From assembly GCF_004103825.1 (NCBI RefSeq), contig NZ_RYFI01000003.1, forward strand, positions 278,302-311,257: a stretch of DNA of 32,956 nucleotides. The letters are read 5' to 3'. Both the position numbers and the translations under genes were made by a program. Below the pieces are notes generated by a model, which saw only the letters and a list, made by a program, of their open reading frames with translations, searched no databases and was not told the origin of the DNA. This stretch comes from Hansschlegelia zhihuaiae. Its GTDB lineage: Bacteria > Pseudomonadota > Alphaproteobacteria > Rhizobiales > Methylopilaceae. This document shows, in pieces, positions 25,745 to 32,956 of the stretch (position 1 is the first letter of the stretch; every line of letters begins with the position of its first letter).

Positions 25745-26170
25745 ATGGCACGCCATTGGTTTGCGTTCGCGTTCTTGTGTGGATTGGCGGCGTGGCCGGC
25801 GACCGCCTCGGCCAACGTGGTGGCCCGGGTGAGCCTCTCCCAGCAGCGCGTCGACGTCTCGGTCGACGGCGCGCTGGCCTATTCCTGGGCGGTCTCGACC
25901 GCCAGGCGCGGCTATGTCACGCCGATCGGCTCCTACCGGCCCTATCGCACGGCGCGCATGTGGTACTCGCGCAAATACGACATGTCGCCGATGCCGCATT
26001 CGGTGTTCTTCCGCGGCGGCTACGCGATCCACGGCACGAACTATGTCCGGTCGCTCGGACGGCCCGCGAGCCATGGCTGCATCCGTCTCGCGCCGCGCAA
26101 CGCCGCGACCTTCTATGCGCTGGTGCGGAGCTACGGCCTCGGCAACGCCCGCATCGTCATCACGCGCTAG
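25745..26170 (+). CDS. Secreted L,D-transpeptidase (YkuD domain)
   Basis: The 141-aa protein starts at ATG 25745, giving a signal peptide of about 23 residues ending TASA. The YkuD catalytic core is clear: H96 in YAIHGTNY and the SHGCIRL motif with H110 and C112. These enzymes crosslink peptidoglycan or attach proteins to it in the periplasm. At about 118 mature residues it is a small catalytic-only form without LysM or other binding domains. It lies alone, upstream of the que operon by 76 bases. Confidence 0.93.
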   Translation: MARHWFAFAFLCGLAAWPATASANVVARVSLSQQRVDVSVDGALAYSWAVSTARRGYVTPIGSYRPYRTARMWYSRKYDMSPMPHSVFFRGGYAIHGTNYVRSLGRPASHGCIRLAPRNAATFYALVRSYGLGNARIVITR

Positions 26171-26246
26171 CCGGAGAGCCGTCCCGCGCCCGGCGGGACC
26201 TTCGGCCTCTTGACGCTCGGTCGCGGCGGGTCTCATTGACCGCGTC

Positions 26247-26879
26247 ATGACTTACGCAGTCAAAGAGCTGTTCAAGACCCTGCAGGGCGAAGGCGCGCAG
26301 GCGGGCCGCGCGGCCGTGTTCTGCCGTTTCGCGGGCTGCAATCTGTGGTCCGGCCGCGAGCAGGATCGCGAGGCCGCGATCTGCCGGTTCTGCGACACCG
26401 ATTTCGTCGGGACTGACGGCGCGGGCGGCGGCAAGTTTAAGGACGCCGAGACGCTCGCCGAGGCGATCGAGCGCGAATGGGGCGGCTCGCCGGGCCCGCG
26501 CTACGTGGTGTTCACGGGCGGCGAGCCGCTGCTGCAGCTTGATAGGAACCTCGTGGCTTCCGTCCACGCCCGCGGCTTCGAGGTCGCGATCGAAACCAAC
26601 GGCACCGAGCAGCCGCCGCACGGCGTCGACTGGATCTGCGTCAGCCCAAAGGCCGGCGCGGAATTGAGGCTCACGCGCGGCGACGAGCTGAAGCTCGTCT
26701 TCCCGCAGGACGGCATCGACCCGGCGGGCCTCGCCGCGCTCGACTTCCGCCATTTCTTCCTGCAGCCCATGGACGGGCCCGCCCGCGAGCGGAACACGGC
26801 GGCGGCGGCCGCCTATTGCCTCGCCAACCCGCCCTGGCGCTTGAGCCTCCAGACCCACAAGCTGATCGGACTGCCCTGA
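26247..26879 (+). CDS. queE: 7-carboxy-7-deazaguanine synthase
   Basis: QueE is the radical-SAM enzyme converting 6-carboxytetrahydropterin to 7-carboxy-7-deazaguanine. The 210-aa protein has KTLQGEG near the N-terminus and the cluster cysteines C31, C46 and C49 in the CX14CX2C form known for some QueE enzymes instead of the usual CX3CX2[10 protein letters not shown] is the GGE motif, and the C-terminus ends [13 protein letters not shown]. It leads the queE-queD-queC operon; queD begins 2 bases after its stop. Confidence 0.96.
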   Translation: MTYAVKELFKTLQGEGAQAGRAAVFCRFAGCNLWSGREQDREAAICRFCDTDFVGTDGAGGGKFKDAETLAEAIEREWGGSPGPRYVVFTGGEPLLQLDRNLVASVHARGFEVAIETNGTEQPPHGVDWICVSPKAGAELRLTRGDELKLVFPQDGIDPAGLAALDFRHFFLQPMDGPARERNTAAAAAYCLANPPWRLSLQTHKLIGLP

Positions 26880-26881
26880 CC

Positions 26882-27253
26882 GTGCACGAGCTCTCCAAAC
26901 AGTTCCGGTTCGAGGCGGCCCACACCCTCAACCGCGCGATCGACGTCGAACCGAGCCGGCGCATCCATGGCCATTCCTACCGCGCCGAGGTGACGGTGCG
27001 AGGCGCCGCCGATCCGGACAGCGGCATGGTGGTGGATCTCGGCCTGTTCTCCCGCGCGCTCGCCGAGGCGCGCGACGGGCTCGACCACCGCTTCCTCGAC
27101 GAGGTCGCGGATCTCGGGCCGGCGACGCTCGAGAACCTCTCGGCCTGGATCTGGCGGCGGGTCGAGTCGGTTTGTCCGGGCCTGCACAAGGTCACGGTCT
27201 ATCGCGACAGCGAGGGCGACGCCTGCAGCTATTTCGGGCCGCGCGCGGCGTGA
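26882..27253 (+). CDS. queD: 6-carboxytetrahydropterin synthase family protein
   Basis: QueD makes 6-carboxytetrahydropterin from dihydroneopterin triphosphate. The start is GTG at 26882 (123 aa). Zinc-binding histidines are H14 (FEAAH), H29 and H31 (RIHGHSY), and LDHRFLD supplies the Asp-His pair. The catalytic Cys that lies shortly before the HGH motif in E. coli QueD is absent: the segment is [11 protein letters not shown], with Ser where Cys is expected. The late Glu is also not obvious ([11 protein letters not shown]). This may be a lineage-wide variant. The stop overlaps the queC GTG (GTGA). Confidence 0.88.
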   Translation: MHELSKQFRFEAAHTLNRAIDVEPSRRIHGHSYRAEVTVRGAADPDSGMVVDLGLFSRALAEARDGLDHRFLDEVADLGPATLENLSAWIWRRVESVCPGLHKVTVYRDSEGDACSYFGPRAA

Positions 27254-27957
27254 ACGGCGACCGCGCCTTGGTGCTGTTCTCGGGCGGGCAGGATTCGACC
27301 ACCTGCCTCGCCTGGGCGCTCGACCGCTACTCCCATGTCGAGACGGTCGGCTTCGACTACGGACAGCGCCACCGCGTCGAGCTCGGCCAGCGGGGCCGGC
27401 TGCGCGAGGGTCTTGCGGCGCTGACCGCCGACTGGGCCGCGCGGCTCGGTCCAGATCACACCATCGCCCTGCCCGCGCTCGGCGAGCTTTCGGAGACCGC
27501 CCTCACCTCCGACGTCGAGATCGCGATGAGCGAGGCCGGCCTGCCCAACACCTTCGTACCCGGCCGCAACATCGCCTTCCTGACCTTCGCGGCGGCGCTC
27601 GCCTATCGGAGGGGCCTGAAGCGCATCGTCGGCGGCATGTGCGAGACCGACTACTCCGGCTATCCCGACTGCCGCGACGACGCGATCAAGGCGCTGCAGG
27701 CGGCGCTCAATCTCGGCATGGAGGCGCGCTTCGTGCTGGAGACGCCGCTGATGTGGCTCGACAAGGCCGACACATGGGCTCTCGCCGAAGCGCTCGGCGG
27801 ACGGGCGCTGGTCGAGCTGATCGTGGCGGAGAGCCACACGTGCTACCTCGGCGAGCGCGGCGAGGCCCACGCCTGGGGCTTCGGCTGCGGCGCTTGCCCC
27901 GCCTGCGAGCTGAGGGCGCGGGGGTTCGCGCAATATGAGGCGTCGCGCACGATCTGA
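27250..27957 (+). CDS. queC: 7-cyano-7-deazaguanine (preQ0) synthase
   Basis: QueC converts 7-carboxy-7-deazaguanine to preQ0 using ATP and ammonia. From the overlapping GTG at 27250 the protein is 235 aa. The PP-loop is [10 protein letters not shown] (9-18), and [14 protein letters not shown] is family-specific. The C-terminal zinc site contains four cysteines (TCYLGERGE and FGCGACPAC). With queE and queD it completes the deazaguanine route to preQ0. queF and tgt are not in this window. Confidence 0.97.
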   Translation: MNGDRALVLFSGGQDSTTCLAWALDRYSHVETVGFDYGQRHRVELGQRGRLREGLAALTADWAARLGPDHTIALPALGELSETALTSDVEIAMSEAGLPNTFVPGRNIAFLTFAAALAYRRGLKRIVGGMCETDYSGYPDCRDDAIKALQAALNLGMEARFVLETPLMWLDKADTWALAEALGGRALVELIVAESHTCYLGERGEAHAWGFGCGACPACELRARGFAQYEASRTI

Positions 27958-28035
27958 GCGGATCCCTTCTCTGGCCGTGTGGCCCGCTTGTTGCTCGGGC
28001 CGAAGGGGTCAACGCAGGACTCGAAGGAGCACGGC

Positions 28036-29070
28036 ATGGCGAAGAGCGTCGCGTTCGCGCTTGCGGGACTTGGCGGCTTCAACGCGCATGGCGCGGGCTT
28101 CCTGGCGGCCGCGGGCCAGCGGCTTCCGGATCCCGGGCTCGTCACCGCGACGAGCGGCCAGATCCTCGTGCTGGCCGACTGGCTCGAGGACCGCGAGCTG
28201 AAAAAGACCAAGGCGCTGCTCTTCGAAGGACCGTCCTCGGACCCGTTCGCGCAGCTCAGGACGCTCGTGTTCGGCCACCGCGGCGTGTTCGAGCCGGCGT
28301 ATCGCCAGGCGGTCGCCCGCGGGTGGACGCCGCTGGGCGCCGGCGAGACGCCGGCCGAATTCCTCGCCGACAGGCTGTGGCCGGCCCAGCTCTACGCGCC
28401 GACCCGGACCGAAGAGACGTTTCGGGAGGCCGCGGAGAGCTTCAATCGCTCGTCGATCGGGGTCGTGTTCAACGCCTACGACTTCAGGACCGGCTTCGGG
28501 GCGCTCTACGGCAACGACGCGGCTCGCGCGCTCTGGCCGGAAGCCAGCAAGGTCGAGGACGTCGCGCCGTCGCAGGACCCGCGCATACGGCGCCCCCCGC
28601 CGGCGAAGGTCGGTCTCCGGCCGATCGACGCCGAGGCCGTGAAAGCCGCGCTCTGGCTCAGCCTCTACGGGTTCGACAGCCTGCCGCGCGGCCAGATGGA
28701 CGGCGCCTATCACCGCTCCTGCATCGTGTCCGAGCTCTATGGCTTCGACCGCGTCTTCGCCGTGCGCCCGCTGGCCTTCGGGTGGAACGAAACCGACCCG
28801 CCGCGCAACTGGTTCGACGTGCAGGACTGGCAAACCGAGATGTGGTTCTCGGCGAGCTACAAGGCCGAGATCGCCGGCATGTCACGCATCAACGACCTGA
28901 TCGCGGCCGGCGCGCTGATCGATCCGCGCTTCAAGCCCGTCGAGCTCGTCGAAGTCGCGGCGCCGACGCCCGGCGGCTATTTCAGCTATTTCGTCGAACA
29001 GGAGCAGGTGTTCGAAGACGCCACGGAGGTCGCGAACGCCTGCTTCGACCGGCTGGGCTATCCGGCCTGA
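28036..29070 (+). CDS. Patatin-like protein (putative)
   Basis: The 344-aa protein starts at ATG 28036, with AAGGAG about 7 bases upstream. Residues 8-22 (ALAGLGGFNAHGAGF) resemble the patatin oxyanion loop. TATSGQ with S40 stands where the GxSxG nucleophile is expected, although the first Gly is Ala. MDGAYHRS with D222 resembles the Asp-Gly of the catalytic dyad. These three pieces in order suggest a patatin-type lipid hydrolase, but the match is distant and I would not assert activity. It has no signal peptide. The gene stands alone downstream of queC. Confidence 0.5.
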   Translation: MAKSVAFALAGLGGFNAHGAGFLAAAGQRLPDPGLVTATSGQILVLADWLEDRELKKTKALLFEGPSSDPFAQLRTLVFGHRGVFEPAYRQAVARGWTPLGAGETPAEFLADRLWPAQLYAPTRTEETFREAAESFNRSSIGVVFNAYDFRTGFGALYGNDAARALWPEASKVEDVAPSQDPRIRRPPPAKVGLRPIDAEAVKAALWLSLYGFDSLPRGQMDGAYHRSCIVSELYGFDRVFAVRPLAFGWNETDPPRNWFDVQDWQTEMWFSASYKAEIAGMSRINDLIAAGALIDPRFKPVELVEVAAPTPGGYFSYFVEQEQVFEDATEVANACFDRLGYPA

Positions 29071-29072
29071 AC

Positions 29073-29108
29073 GGCGCGGCCGAAGCCCGCTTCTTATCCG
29101 GCCGCGCC
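29073..29108. terminator. Inverted repeat between convergent genes, possible terminator
   Basis: GGCGCGGCC (29073-29081) and GGCCGCGCC (29100-29108) are a perfect 9-bp inverted pair with an 18-base loop, located at the junction of the patatin-like gene and the convergent remnant. No T tract follows on either strand, so termination is uncertain. Confidence 0.3.
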
Positions 29109-29804
29109 CGCGTCTCCGCGACCCGAGCGTGAAGACGTCCCGGCTGCGATGTCCTGGAGATAGGCGTCCGCGAAATCGGTGTCGATCTCGATCCAGAGCG
29201 GCGAATGGTCGGACATCTGCCAGGTCCGCCACTTGCGATAGAGCGCCTCCGGCGTCTTGGCCTTGTACTTTTCGTCCTGTTCGGGGTCCGTCGCGGGGAT
29301 GTAGGCCTTGTAGATCGCGCGATCCTCGTCGTTGTCGCGGAACACGTCCGCGAACATGTCGATCATGCCGCCCCCCGTGACCCTGAAGCGCGGATCCTTC
29401 ACGCGGACCGCGATCTGGTCGTAAAAGTGGTCGGCCTCCTTCCTGACCTTCTCGCCGTCGATCGCGGCAGGCACCACGAAGCCCTCGCTTGTCAGCGCCT
29501 GCATGGTCTTGTGCTCCGGGCTCACGACGTTGAAGTCGCCGAGCAAGATGTAATTCTCGACCGCTCCGCGCCGATCCTTCTCCTGCGTCTTCTCAGAGTC
29601 TTGCCGGCGCGCGAAGAACTTGACCAGCGCCTTGATCTCCGCGATGCGCCGCTTGAGCTGCTCGCCAGAGTCGCGCCCGTAATAGATGTGGACCGCGCAC
29701 AGGCTGAAGCGGAACCAGCCCGACTGGAACGCGACCAGGAAGGGGCTCCGCGCGAACTGTTGCTCCACGTCGACGTCCTTGGGGGCGACCGTCGGCTGGT
29801 CCCG
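29094..29804 (-). pseudogene. Endonuclease/exonuclease/phosphatase family remnant, N-terminus missing
   Basis: The frame reads from just after a TGA (29805-29807) to a TAA at 29094, with a usable GTG at 29768 giving 224 aa. It contains the C-terminal half of the EEP fold: VHIYYG, the GDFNV motif, and MSDHSPLWIE with the catalytic Asp-His. The N-terminal part, which should hold the metal-binding Asn and Glu, is missing, and only 65 bases separate the TGA from the neighbouring ArsC-like gene. Most likely it is a 5'-deleted pseudogene. Expression of a partial protein from the GTG cannot be excluded. Confidence 0.7.
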
Positions 29805-29872
29805 TCAACCGAAAGTGTCGAACGACTTCCCGCGACGTGAAGCTGGACACGCCGCAGCGACGCGCGCACCGC

Positions 29873-30220
29873 TCAGCCGAACGCCGCCTCATACGCCTCC
29901 GGCCGGAACCCGACCAGCAGCCGGCCGTCGGCCTCGAGCACCGGCCGCTTGATCATCGAGGGCTGCGCCGCCATCAGCGCGAGCGCCCTGCCCTCGTCGA
30001 TCCCGCCCTTCTCGCCCTCCGGCAGCTTGCGGAACGTCGTCCCGGCGCGGTTGAGCAACGTCGCCCAGCCGACCTCTCCGGCCCAGCGCTTCAGCGTCGC
30101 AGCGTCGATCCCCTCCGCCTTGTAGTCGTGGAATCGGTAGAGGACGCCGCGCGCGTCGAGCCAGGCGCGCGCCTTTTTCATCGTGTCGCAGTTCTTGATG
30201 CCGTAGATGGCGACAGTCAT
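29873..30220 (-). CDS. ArsC/Spx family protein (YffB-like)
   Basis: The 115-aa protein starts MTVAIYGIKNCDTMKKA, with AAGGGA as ribosome-binding site; the longer upstream frame is rejected. C11 is in the thioredoxin-like position of the ArsC/Spx fold. YKAEGID, LLNRAGTTFRKLP and IKRPVLE are typical of the YffB branch, which is usually not a true arsenate reductase. The function is unknown. No arsenic genes are nearby. Confidence 0.88.
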   Translation of the reverse strand: MTVAIYGIKNCDTMKKARAWLDARGVLYRFHDYKAEGIDAATLKRWAGEVGWATLLNRAGTTFRKLPEGEKGGIDEGRALALMAAQPSMIKRPVLEADGRLLVGFRPEAYEAAFG

Positions 30221-30327
30221 GAGCGTCCCTTTCGAGCCCCGGGCGCAATCTCGCGCGGCGAAATGGCGAGCCGTCGATAATCTCGCGCCCTTATCGAGCT
30301 TTGCGGCGTTTCTCGGAAACTCGACGA

Positions 30328-30735
30328 TCACCAGTCGTCCGGCGTGCCGGGCCGCGCGTCGATAAAGGCGAGGGACCGATATTTGGGCGGCAAGTAGCTC
30401 CGCTGCAGATCGTCGATGACTTCATCTGCGCGGATGCGCAACCCCATAGCCGGCCATTCCCCCAGATGCTCGTCAAGAGCTACGCCCACCATGATCTCCC
30501 ATCCCGGCCGCCGCTTGACGAGCCGCCGAAGCTTGGCGACCAGCCTGGCTGTTAACACCTCCAGATTTAAAATATCTATGAGAACCTGCGACCATCCATT
30601 GAACGGCTCATAAACATCGTAATCTATATAGAGAACAAAATTTTTCTTCTTTGCATATCGCTGCATGCATTGATATACTTTGTACCAGACCTCCTCGTAC
30701 TCTTCGAAAGTGACCCCCCGCAACGGCGTGGCCAT
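30328..30735 (-). CDS. Candidate immunity protein of an orphan toxin cassette
   Basis: I do not recognise a named family. The 135-aa protein has aromatic-rich N-terminal helices (FEEYEEVWYKVYQCMQRYA), a middle segment FVLYIDYDVYEPFNGW, a basic stretch RLVAKLRRLVKRRPGW, and a C-terminus ending PGTPDDW. The DNA is markedly AT-richer than the neighbours, particularly around 30540-30720. It starts 5 bases after the stop of the upstream GHH-motif gene, with GGGAG as ribosome-binding site inside that gene's end. Close downstream position, small size and foreign base composition fit an immunity gene; this is inferred from context only. Confidence 0.55.
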   Translation of the reverse strand: MATPLRGVTFEEYEEVWYKVYQCMQRYAKKKNFVLYIDYDVYEPFNGWSQVLIDILNLEVLTARLVAKLRRLVKRRPGWEIMVGVALDEHLGEWPAMGLRIRADEVIDDLQRSYLPPKYRSLAFIDARPGTPDDW

Positions 30736-30740
30736 TACGT

Positions 30741-31265
30741 CTACTCCCGGCCGAGCGGGCCAAAGCGTCTCAGAATGCGGTAGAGACGTTGCCGGTACAA
30801 ATACAGGTTGAAATTTCGGATTCGAGGGTCGCTCGATCCATAGATCCTTCTGATAAAGTCTTCTGCGTCATTGCTCGTCATAGACGAACCGCTGATGCCG
30901 CGTTCGCGGAGGTAATCGCGCAGCGCGTCGCTTACCGCGAAGTTGTACTGCCGATGCAACTCGCTAAATCGGTGCGAGGCGCCGTAAAGCATTCCCGTCG
31001 TCTCTTGATCGAAAACCTGCCGCGCCTGACTCGATAGGTTGAATTCTTGGGATGCTGCGACGCTGCGAGGCACGAGATGATGCCCGTTCGGTCGAGGCTT
31101 CGTACGTCCGGACGAAACGGCGACGCCCACGCCGCCGGACCAGCGGCCACTGGTCTCGCCGCTGCCCTTCGGCCAGCGCGGCTGATCCTCGCGGAAACCG
31201 GCCTTCTGGTCTTCGAGCCGCCGGAACGCCGCGCGGACCCTATCGGCGGCGATTTCCGACCGCAT
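30741..31265 (-). CDS. Putative HNH-type (GHH-motif) nuclease toxin, orphan
   Basis: The preferred start is ATG 31265 (174 aa); a TTG at 31415 would add 50 Arg-rich residues. Residues 1-25 are charged, then a linker DQPRWPKGSGETSGRWSGG (28-45 region) of a kind seen before toxin domains in alphaproteobacteria. GHHLVPR at 61-67 follows, then FNLSSQARQVFDQETTG. The helical C-terminus has H104 in SELHRQYNFAV and SSDPRIRNFN. The GHH plus downstream His/Asn pattern resembles HNH/Endonuclease VII-type polymorphic-toxin domains. There is no secretion domain, so delivery is unknown. It is followed directly by the candidate immunity gene. Confidence 0.55.
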   Translation of the reverse strand: MRSEIAADRVRAAFRRLEDQKAGFREDQPRWPKGSGETSGRWSGGVGVAVSSGRTKPRPNGHHLVPRSVAASQEFNLSSQARQVFDQETTGMLYGASHRFSELHRQYNFAVSDALRDYLRERGISGSSMTSNDAEDFIRRIYGSSDPRIRNFNLYLYRQRLYRILRRFGPLGRE

Positions 31266-31446
31266 CCGCAGCAGCGCGAGGCGACCGCGACGCCGCGACG
31301 ATTTTGCGTCTCGGAGGTCAGAATGAGGCCGCCAAAAGGTCGGCGCGGCGCGGTGACGATCCGCAACATAGGAAATGTCGAACAACCTGCGGCTCCGCTC
31401 CGTTAAGGGGCGCAAGTATGGTCGCGCTATCTCAAGTTGTAAAGGC

Positions 31447-32271
31447 TTATTTTCCTACATCGCTGCCTCGGTCAGCGAGGTTCTCGCGCTCAACCACGTC
31501 GGCGGAGCACCGTCGCGCGACGGGCGAATCGCATGCCGGTTCGCCCAGTCGACCGTCCTGCATGCCGGCGAAGGTCAGAGCGTTTCCGAGCGCGGCGCCG
31601 GAGGCGGTGTTGTCGAAGACGCACCATGTCGGCGCGCCCGAAGGGCCTTCGCCCACGCGCCTCCGCAGCGACGCAAGCGCCGCCTCGTCATAGTCGGAAT
31701 AATAGATCCTGGGCGAGCCGTGCCATCGCCAGTAGCGCAGGCCGGGCCACCCTCCCGGCTCGTCGGCGCCCGGCGGGCGCGCCGGGTCGGCCGCCACGCG
31801 CGTGACCCGAAGCTCTGCGAGCCAGCGGTCAGCCTCGGGCGTGAACCAGCTGTCGTGGCGCGGCTCGCATGCGAGCGGCGCGTCAAGGCGCGCGCGAATG
31901 GCGGCGAAGAAGGCTTCGGCCGCTCGCATGTCGATCGTCGACGAGGGAGGAAGCTGGAGCAGCAGCGCGCCAAGCTTTCGCCCGAGCCCCGAGACTCCTT
32001 CCGCGAAGGCGTCGAGCAGGCCGTCGCATCCTACAAGGCCGCGCTCATGCGAGACGGTCTTCGGGATCTTGACCGAGAAGCGGAAGCCGTCGGGGGTCGA
32101 GGCCGCCCAGCGCGCATAGGTCTTGGTCTGATGCGGGCGGTAGAAGGAGGAGTTGATCTCGACGGCGTTCAGTCGCCGCGCATAGCGCTCGAGATGGCTT
32201 CCGGGGCCGGGGACATCCTCGGCGTAGCGCGACGAGACGCTCCATCCGGCCGTCCCAACGAATAAGGGCAT
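31447..32271 (-). CDS. DUF72 domain-containing protein
   Basis: The protein is 274 aa from ATG 32271 (MPLFVGTAGWSV); an ATG seven codons earlier is possible. It shows the DUF72 barrel features GTAGWS, NAVEINSSFYRPH, FRFSVKIPKTVSHE, LGALLLQLPPS, CEPRHDSW and CVFDNTASGAA. Family function is not established. The final 35 or so residues after FDNTASGAALGNAL (hydrophilic, ending DRGSDVGK) extend past the usual end and lie next to the foreign cassette, so the original 3' end may have been replaced. Confidence 0.9.
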   Translation of the reverse strand: MPLFVGTAGWSVSSRYAEDVPGPGSHLERYARRLNAVEINSSFYRPHQTKTYARWAASTPDGFRFSVKIPKTVSHERGLVGCDGLLDAFAEGVSGLGRKLGALLLQLPPSSTIDMRAAEAFFAAIRARLDAPLACEPRHDSWFTPEADRWLAELRVTRVAADPARPPGADEPGGWPGLRYWRWHGSPRIYYSDYDEAALASLRRRVGEGPSGAPTWCVFDNTASGAALGNALTFAGMQDGRLGEPACDSPVARRCSADVVERENLADRGSDVGK

Positions 32272-32350
32272 GGGGGCCGCTTCCCGCTTCATTCAGGCGC
32301 CGCGAGCCGCCGCCCGTCTGGCGCGAGCCGGACGGCGGCGTCCGATCGCC

Positions 32351-32857
32351 TCAGCTCCGCCCGAGATAATCCATTTTGCCGAGCGGCACGCCGCGATGGC
32401 GCAGGAGGTCGTAGGCTGTCGTTGCGTGGAAGAAGAAGTTCGGCAGCACGAAGCCGAGCGCGTAGTCGATGGCGCGGAACCGCCGCTCGCCGCCGCCCGC
32501 CTTCAGCACGACCTCCGCCTCCTCCTTGCCGTCGATCGCCTCGCGGGGCGCGGCCTTGAGGAAGTCGGACGTCTTCGCGATCCGCGCGTGGAGGTCGGCG
32601 AAGCTCTGCTCGTCGTCTGCGAAGGGGACGTTTTCGACGCCGCCGATCCGCACGACCGTGAATTTCGCGGTGTCGCTCGCCCGCTGGACCTGGGCGGTCA
32701 GCGGATACATATCGGGCGCGAGCCGCGTCGCGAGCAGCGAAACGGGGTCGACGCCTTCGGCCTTGGCGTAGGCCTCGCCCTTGGCCAGCACGGCGTCGAG
32801 GTTCCGCAGGCCGCGCAGCAGCGGCGGGACGGTGATGTCGTAGAGCGATGTCGGCAT
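32351..32857 (-). CDS. DUF1993 family protein
   Basis: The 168-aa protein starts MPTSLYDITVPPLLRGLRNL, which is the DUF1993 N-terminus; a longer frame upstream is rejected. FAPDMYPL-like LAPDMYPLTAQVQ, NFFFHATTAYDLLRHRGVPLGKMDYLG at the end (shown in part) and the helical-bundle pattern fit the family. The histidine in FFFHATTAYDLLR may be part of a DinB-like metal site, which is inference. The function is unknown. It follows the end of a probable guaA by 87 bases on the same strand. Confidence 0.9.
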   Translation of the reverse strand: MPTSLYDITVPPLLRGLRNLDAVLAKGEAYAKAEGVDPVSLLATRLAPDMYPLTAQVQRASDTAKFTVVRIGGVENVPFADDEQSFADLHARIAKTSDFLKAAPREAIDGKEEAEVVLKAGGGERRFRAIDYALGFVLPNFFFHATTAYDLLRHRGVPLGKMDYLGRS

Positions 32858-32944
32858 GACGAAGCGAGCCTCTTGGCGGAGCGTCCCCGCCTCACATAGG
32901 AAGCCTTCGCGCATCCGCACGCATGGCCGCGTATGCGCGGACGC

Positions 32945-32956
32945 CTACTCCCACTC
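32945..32956 (-). CDS. guaA: Probable 3' end of GMP synthase
   Basis: Read on the minus strand the last 12 bases are GAG TGG GAG TAG, that is E-W-E-stop. GMP synthase ends in the nearly invariant GTIEWE, and this codon choice fits a high-GC genome. Only three residues are visible, so the call is a recognition of the terminus and not a full match. Confidence 0.45.
   Translation of the reverse strand, partial: EWE

Noticed and set aside
29837-30280. + strand frame of 147 codons opposite the ArsC-like gene
   Set aside because: Antisense to a recognisable ArsC/YffB protein with its own ribosome-binding site.
31266-31415. Upstream TTG start adding 50 residues to the GHH-motif protein
   Set aside because: The added part is Arg/Ser-rich with no clear ribosome-binding site. 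The ATG at 31265 is preferred, although it also lacks a strong site, so this remains uncertain.

Overview
The window looks like chromosomal DNA from an alphaproteobacterium of the order Hyphomicrobiales (Rhizobiales). The reasons are very high GC with strong third-position GC bias, the gene orders pdxA-rsmA and rpsF-rpsR-DUF2232-rplI-dnaB-alr-radA-cvpA-purF, an Omp25/31-type outer-membrane protein, and a LexA-type box of the alphaproteobacterial form GTTC-N7-GTTC. I cannot name the genus from sequence alone.

Left third (1-10.8 kb). The end of pdxA overlaps rsmA on the + strand. These converge on a long minus-strand run that reads fabD-fabG-acpP-fabF-mltG-yicC-gmk and ends in two tiny, translationally coupled membrane-protein genes (97 and 48 aa). 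The run joins fatty-acid elongation with peptidoglycan-strand termination, an RNase-family protein and guanylate kinase. Beyond it lie a transglutaminase-like protein whose expected catalytic His position holds Ser, a carboxymuconolactone-decarboxylase-family gene, a strong shared terminator hairpin, and an outer-membrane beta-barrel gene.

Middle (10.8-22.3 kb, + strand). This is a conserved housekeeping run: ribosomal proteins S6, S18 and L9, a DUF2232 membrane protein, replicative helicase, alanine racemase, RadA, CvpA, PurF and an SDR oxidoreductase. Two foreign-looking insertions interrupt it. One is a parDE toxin-antitoxin pair with a perfect 19-bp palindrome at its promoter, wedged between alr and radA. 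The other is a low-GC GIY-YIG nuclease-like gene between purF and the SDR. A LexA-type box lies upstream of dnaB. Two intergenic gaps (11.87-12.09 kb and 22.31-22.56 kb) are filled by dispersed palindromic repeats.

Right third (22.5-33 kb). On the minus strand are der, a 74-aa lipoprotein that resembles only the N-terminus of a BamB-type protein, and a YfgM-like TPR protein, followed by an NnrU-family membrane protein. On the + strand are a secreted L,D-transpeptidase and a compact queE-queD-queC operon for the 7-deazaguanine (queuosine) precursor, then a patatin-like gene. The rest is an accessory pocket on the minus strand: an N-terminally truncated endonuclease/exonuclease/phosphatase remnant, an ArsC/YffB-like gene, and a lower-GC two-gene cassette that looks like an orphan HNH-type toxin (GHH motif) with a candidate immunity gene. 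DUF72 and DUF1993 genes follow, and the last 12 bases match the end of guaA.

The best candidates for something undescribed are the GHH-toxin/immunity-like cassette, the GIY-YIG insertion, the shrunken BamB-like lipoprotein in the der operon, and the SOS-type box in front of dnaB. No rRNA, tRNA, CRISPR array or complete insertion sequence was seen.
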